Assembly: GCA_946631075.1 (NCBI GenBank)
Contig: CAMOZS010000089.1
Location: forward strand, 1 to 6,813
DNA: 6,813 nucleotides
Source: an uncultured Bacillota bacterium
GTDB taxonomy: Bacteria > Bacillota > Clostridia > Peptostreptococcales > Anaerovoracaceae
Direction: 5' to 3'
Below the pieces are notes generated by a model that ran no database searches, was not told the origin of the DNA, and saw nothing but the letters and a program-made list of their open reading frames with translations. The position numbers and the translations under genes are program-made. Within the stretch, counting starts at the first letter, position 1. Every line of letters starts with the position of its first letter. Below, one piece after another: positions 6,162 to 6,813 of the stretch.

Positions 6162-6813
6162 CTAGAGGACATTGTCCAGCAGTCCCTGCAGGCCCTGCTC
6201 GTGATAGATATCCTTATACCAGGCCAGTTCCTGCTCGATGATCTGATCGATGGGCCTCATGCCAAGCAGCTCCACCGGGGCGTGATCGTCGGTCAGGATG
6301 CGGTCTCCGCCTTCATAGCCGGCGGTCCTGCCGGGGATCTGTCCGCACATGGGGGTAGACCGAGGCGATGGTGTCCGAAAGCCAGGTGTTGATCCCGTCC
6401 TCGGTATCGGTCCGCATGTTCATATTGACCACCATCACTCCGTCCTCGTTCAGATGCTCCCGGACCATCCGGAAAAACTCGGCCGAGGACATCTGAAAGG
6501 GTATGGTGATGTCTTGATAGGCGTCCACCATGATCACATCGTATTTCTTATCTATCGCCGTCCCCACAGCGGGGATGGTCACGAAGGTCGGCAGGAAGGT
6601 GCCGATGATGGACCCGATGGTGTTGAATGCTCCCAGCATGCCCACTGTTGTCCCGCTCTCCTCCAGGCTGCCCACCGTGTATTTGACCAGGGAAGGCGTC
6701 ACCGTTCCCAGCAGGAAACAGGGAAAGACAAAGATGATCATACAGGCCGCAAAGGCTGCGATGACCAGGAGATGATGACTTACGGTAATGATGAGCGCTC
6801 CCGAGATCAGCAG
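6162..6813 (-). pseudogene. Decayed membrane-fused spermidine synthase-like protein, 5' end outside window
   Basis: Three pieces of one protein family can be read. From the window edge, an open frame gives membrane helices (LLISGALIITV, then FVFPCFLLGTVTPSL) and LGAFNTIGSIIGTFLPTF, a typical transporter-like helix. Directly after AVGTA comes KKYDVIMVDAYQDITIPF, the second half of the spermidine synthase Rossmann core, then the GVMVVNMNM strand and a helix ending ASVYPHV. That frame stops at 6313. The C-terminal tail, from GYEGGDRILTDDHAPVELL to the TAG at 6162, is in another frame. The remaining membrane helices and the SAM-binding glycine loop expected between AVGTA and KKYD are absent, as is a block between YPHV and GYEGG. 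Relatives are about 500 residues or more (recollection). Loss of the SAM loop plus a frameshift indicates a dead gene. It precedes the operon but probably has no part in it. Confidence 0.8.

Noticed and set aside
6167..6177. Palindrome GGACATTGTCC at the end of the decayed gene, considered as a terminator or operator
   Set aside because: The arms are only 5 bp, there is no T tract, and it lies within the conserved coding tail, so chance is the simpler explanation.
1..6813. CRISPR array, tRNA, rRNA, transposase or phage genes
   Set aside because: No regular direct repeats, no clover-leaf or rRNA motifs, and no transposase, integrase or phage protein signatures were found on either strand.

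Overview
The window is a GC-rich, tightly packed bacterial segment in which every supported gene lies on the minus strand, so transcription runs from high to low coordinates. Spaced AGGA/AGAGGA-type ribosome sites, an aldo/keto reductase that appears to be heading into a C-terminal Cys cluster, and a membrane-fused spermidine synthase relative together suggest a GC-rich anaerobic Firmicute (Clostridia, perhaps Lachnospiraceae-like). That placement is inference; there is no rRNA or other marker to settle it.

Layout in order of transcription. (1) 6813-6162 is a decayed membrane/spermidine-synthase-like gene: the N-terminal membrane part, the Rossmann core half and the C-terminal tail are recognisable, but blocks between them are missing and the tail is out of frame. 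(2) 6160-5951 is a short AT-richer gap with an extended -10 promoter candidate and a possible 42-residue signal-peptide-like ORF. (3) 5950 to the window edge at 1 is one operon of six genes: a MaoC-like hydratase, an acyl carrier protein, a metallo-beta-lactamase-fold hydrolase, a LuxE-LuxC fusion protein, an AMP-forming acyl ligase and an aldo/keto reductase cut by the window edge. Junctions run from a 30-bp gap to a 20-bp overlap, so translational coupling is likely.

Read together, the genes look like a self-contained acyl activation and reduction cassette. The adenylating enzyme could load an acid onto the dedicated carrier protein, and MaoC could hydrate or dehydrate the carrier-bound chain. 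The LuxE and LuxC domains could take the acyl group and reduce it to an aldehyde, the aldo/keto reductase could reduce that to an alcohol, and the MBL-fold protein could act as a thioesterase or editing hydrolase. LuxE and LuxC are known from the luciferase aldehyde supply of luminous bacteria, but no luciferase genes are present here. The chemistry is therefore probably used for a small metabolite or a glycan/lipid modification. The substrate and product cannot be read from the sequence. No ketosynthase, ketoreductase of the FabG type, or phosphopantetheinyl transferase is visible in the window; the operon may continue beyond position 1.
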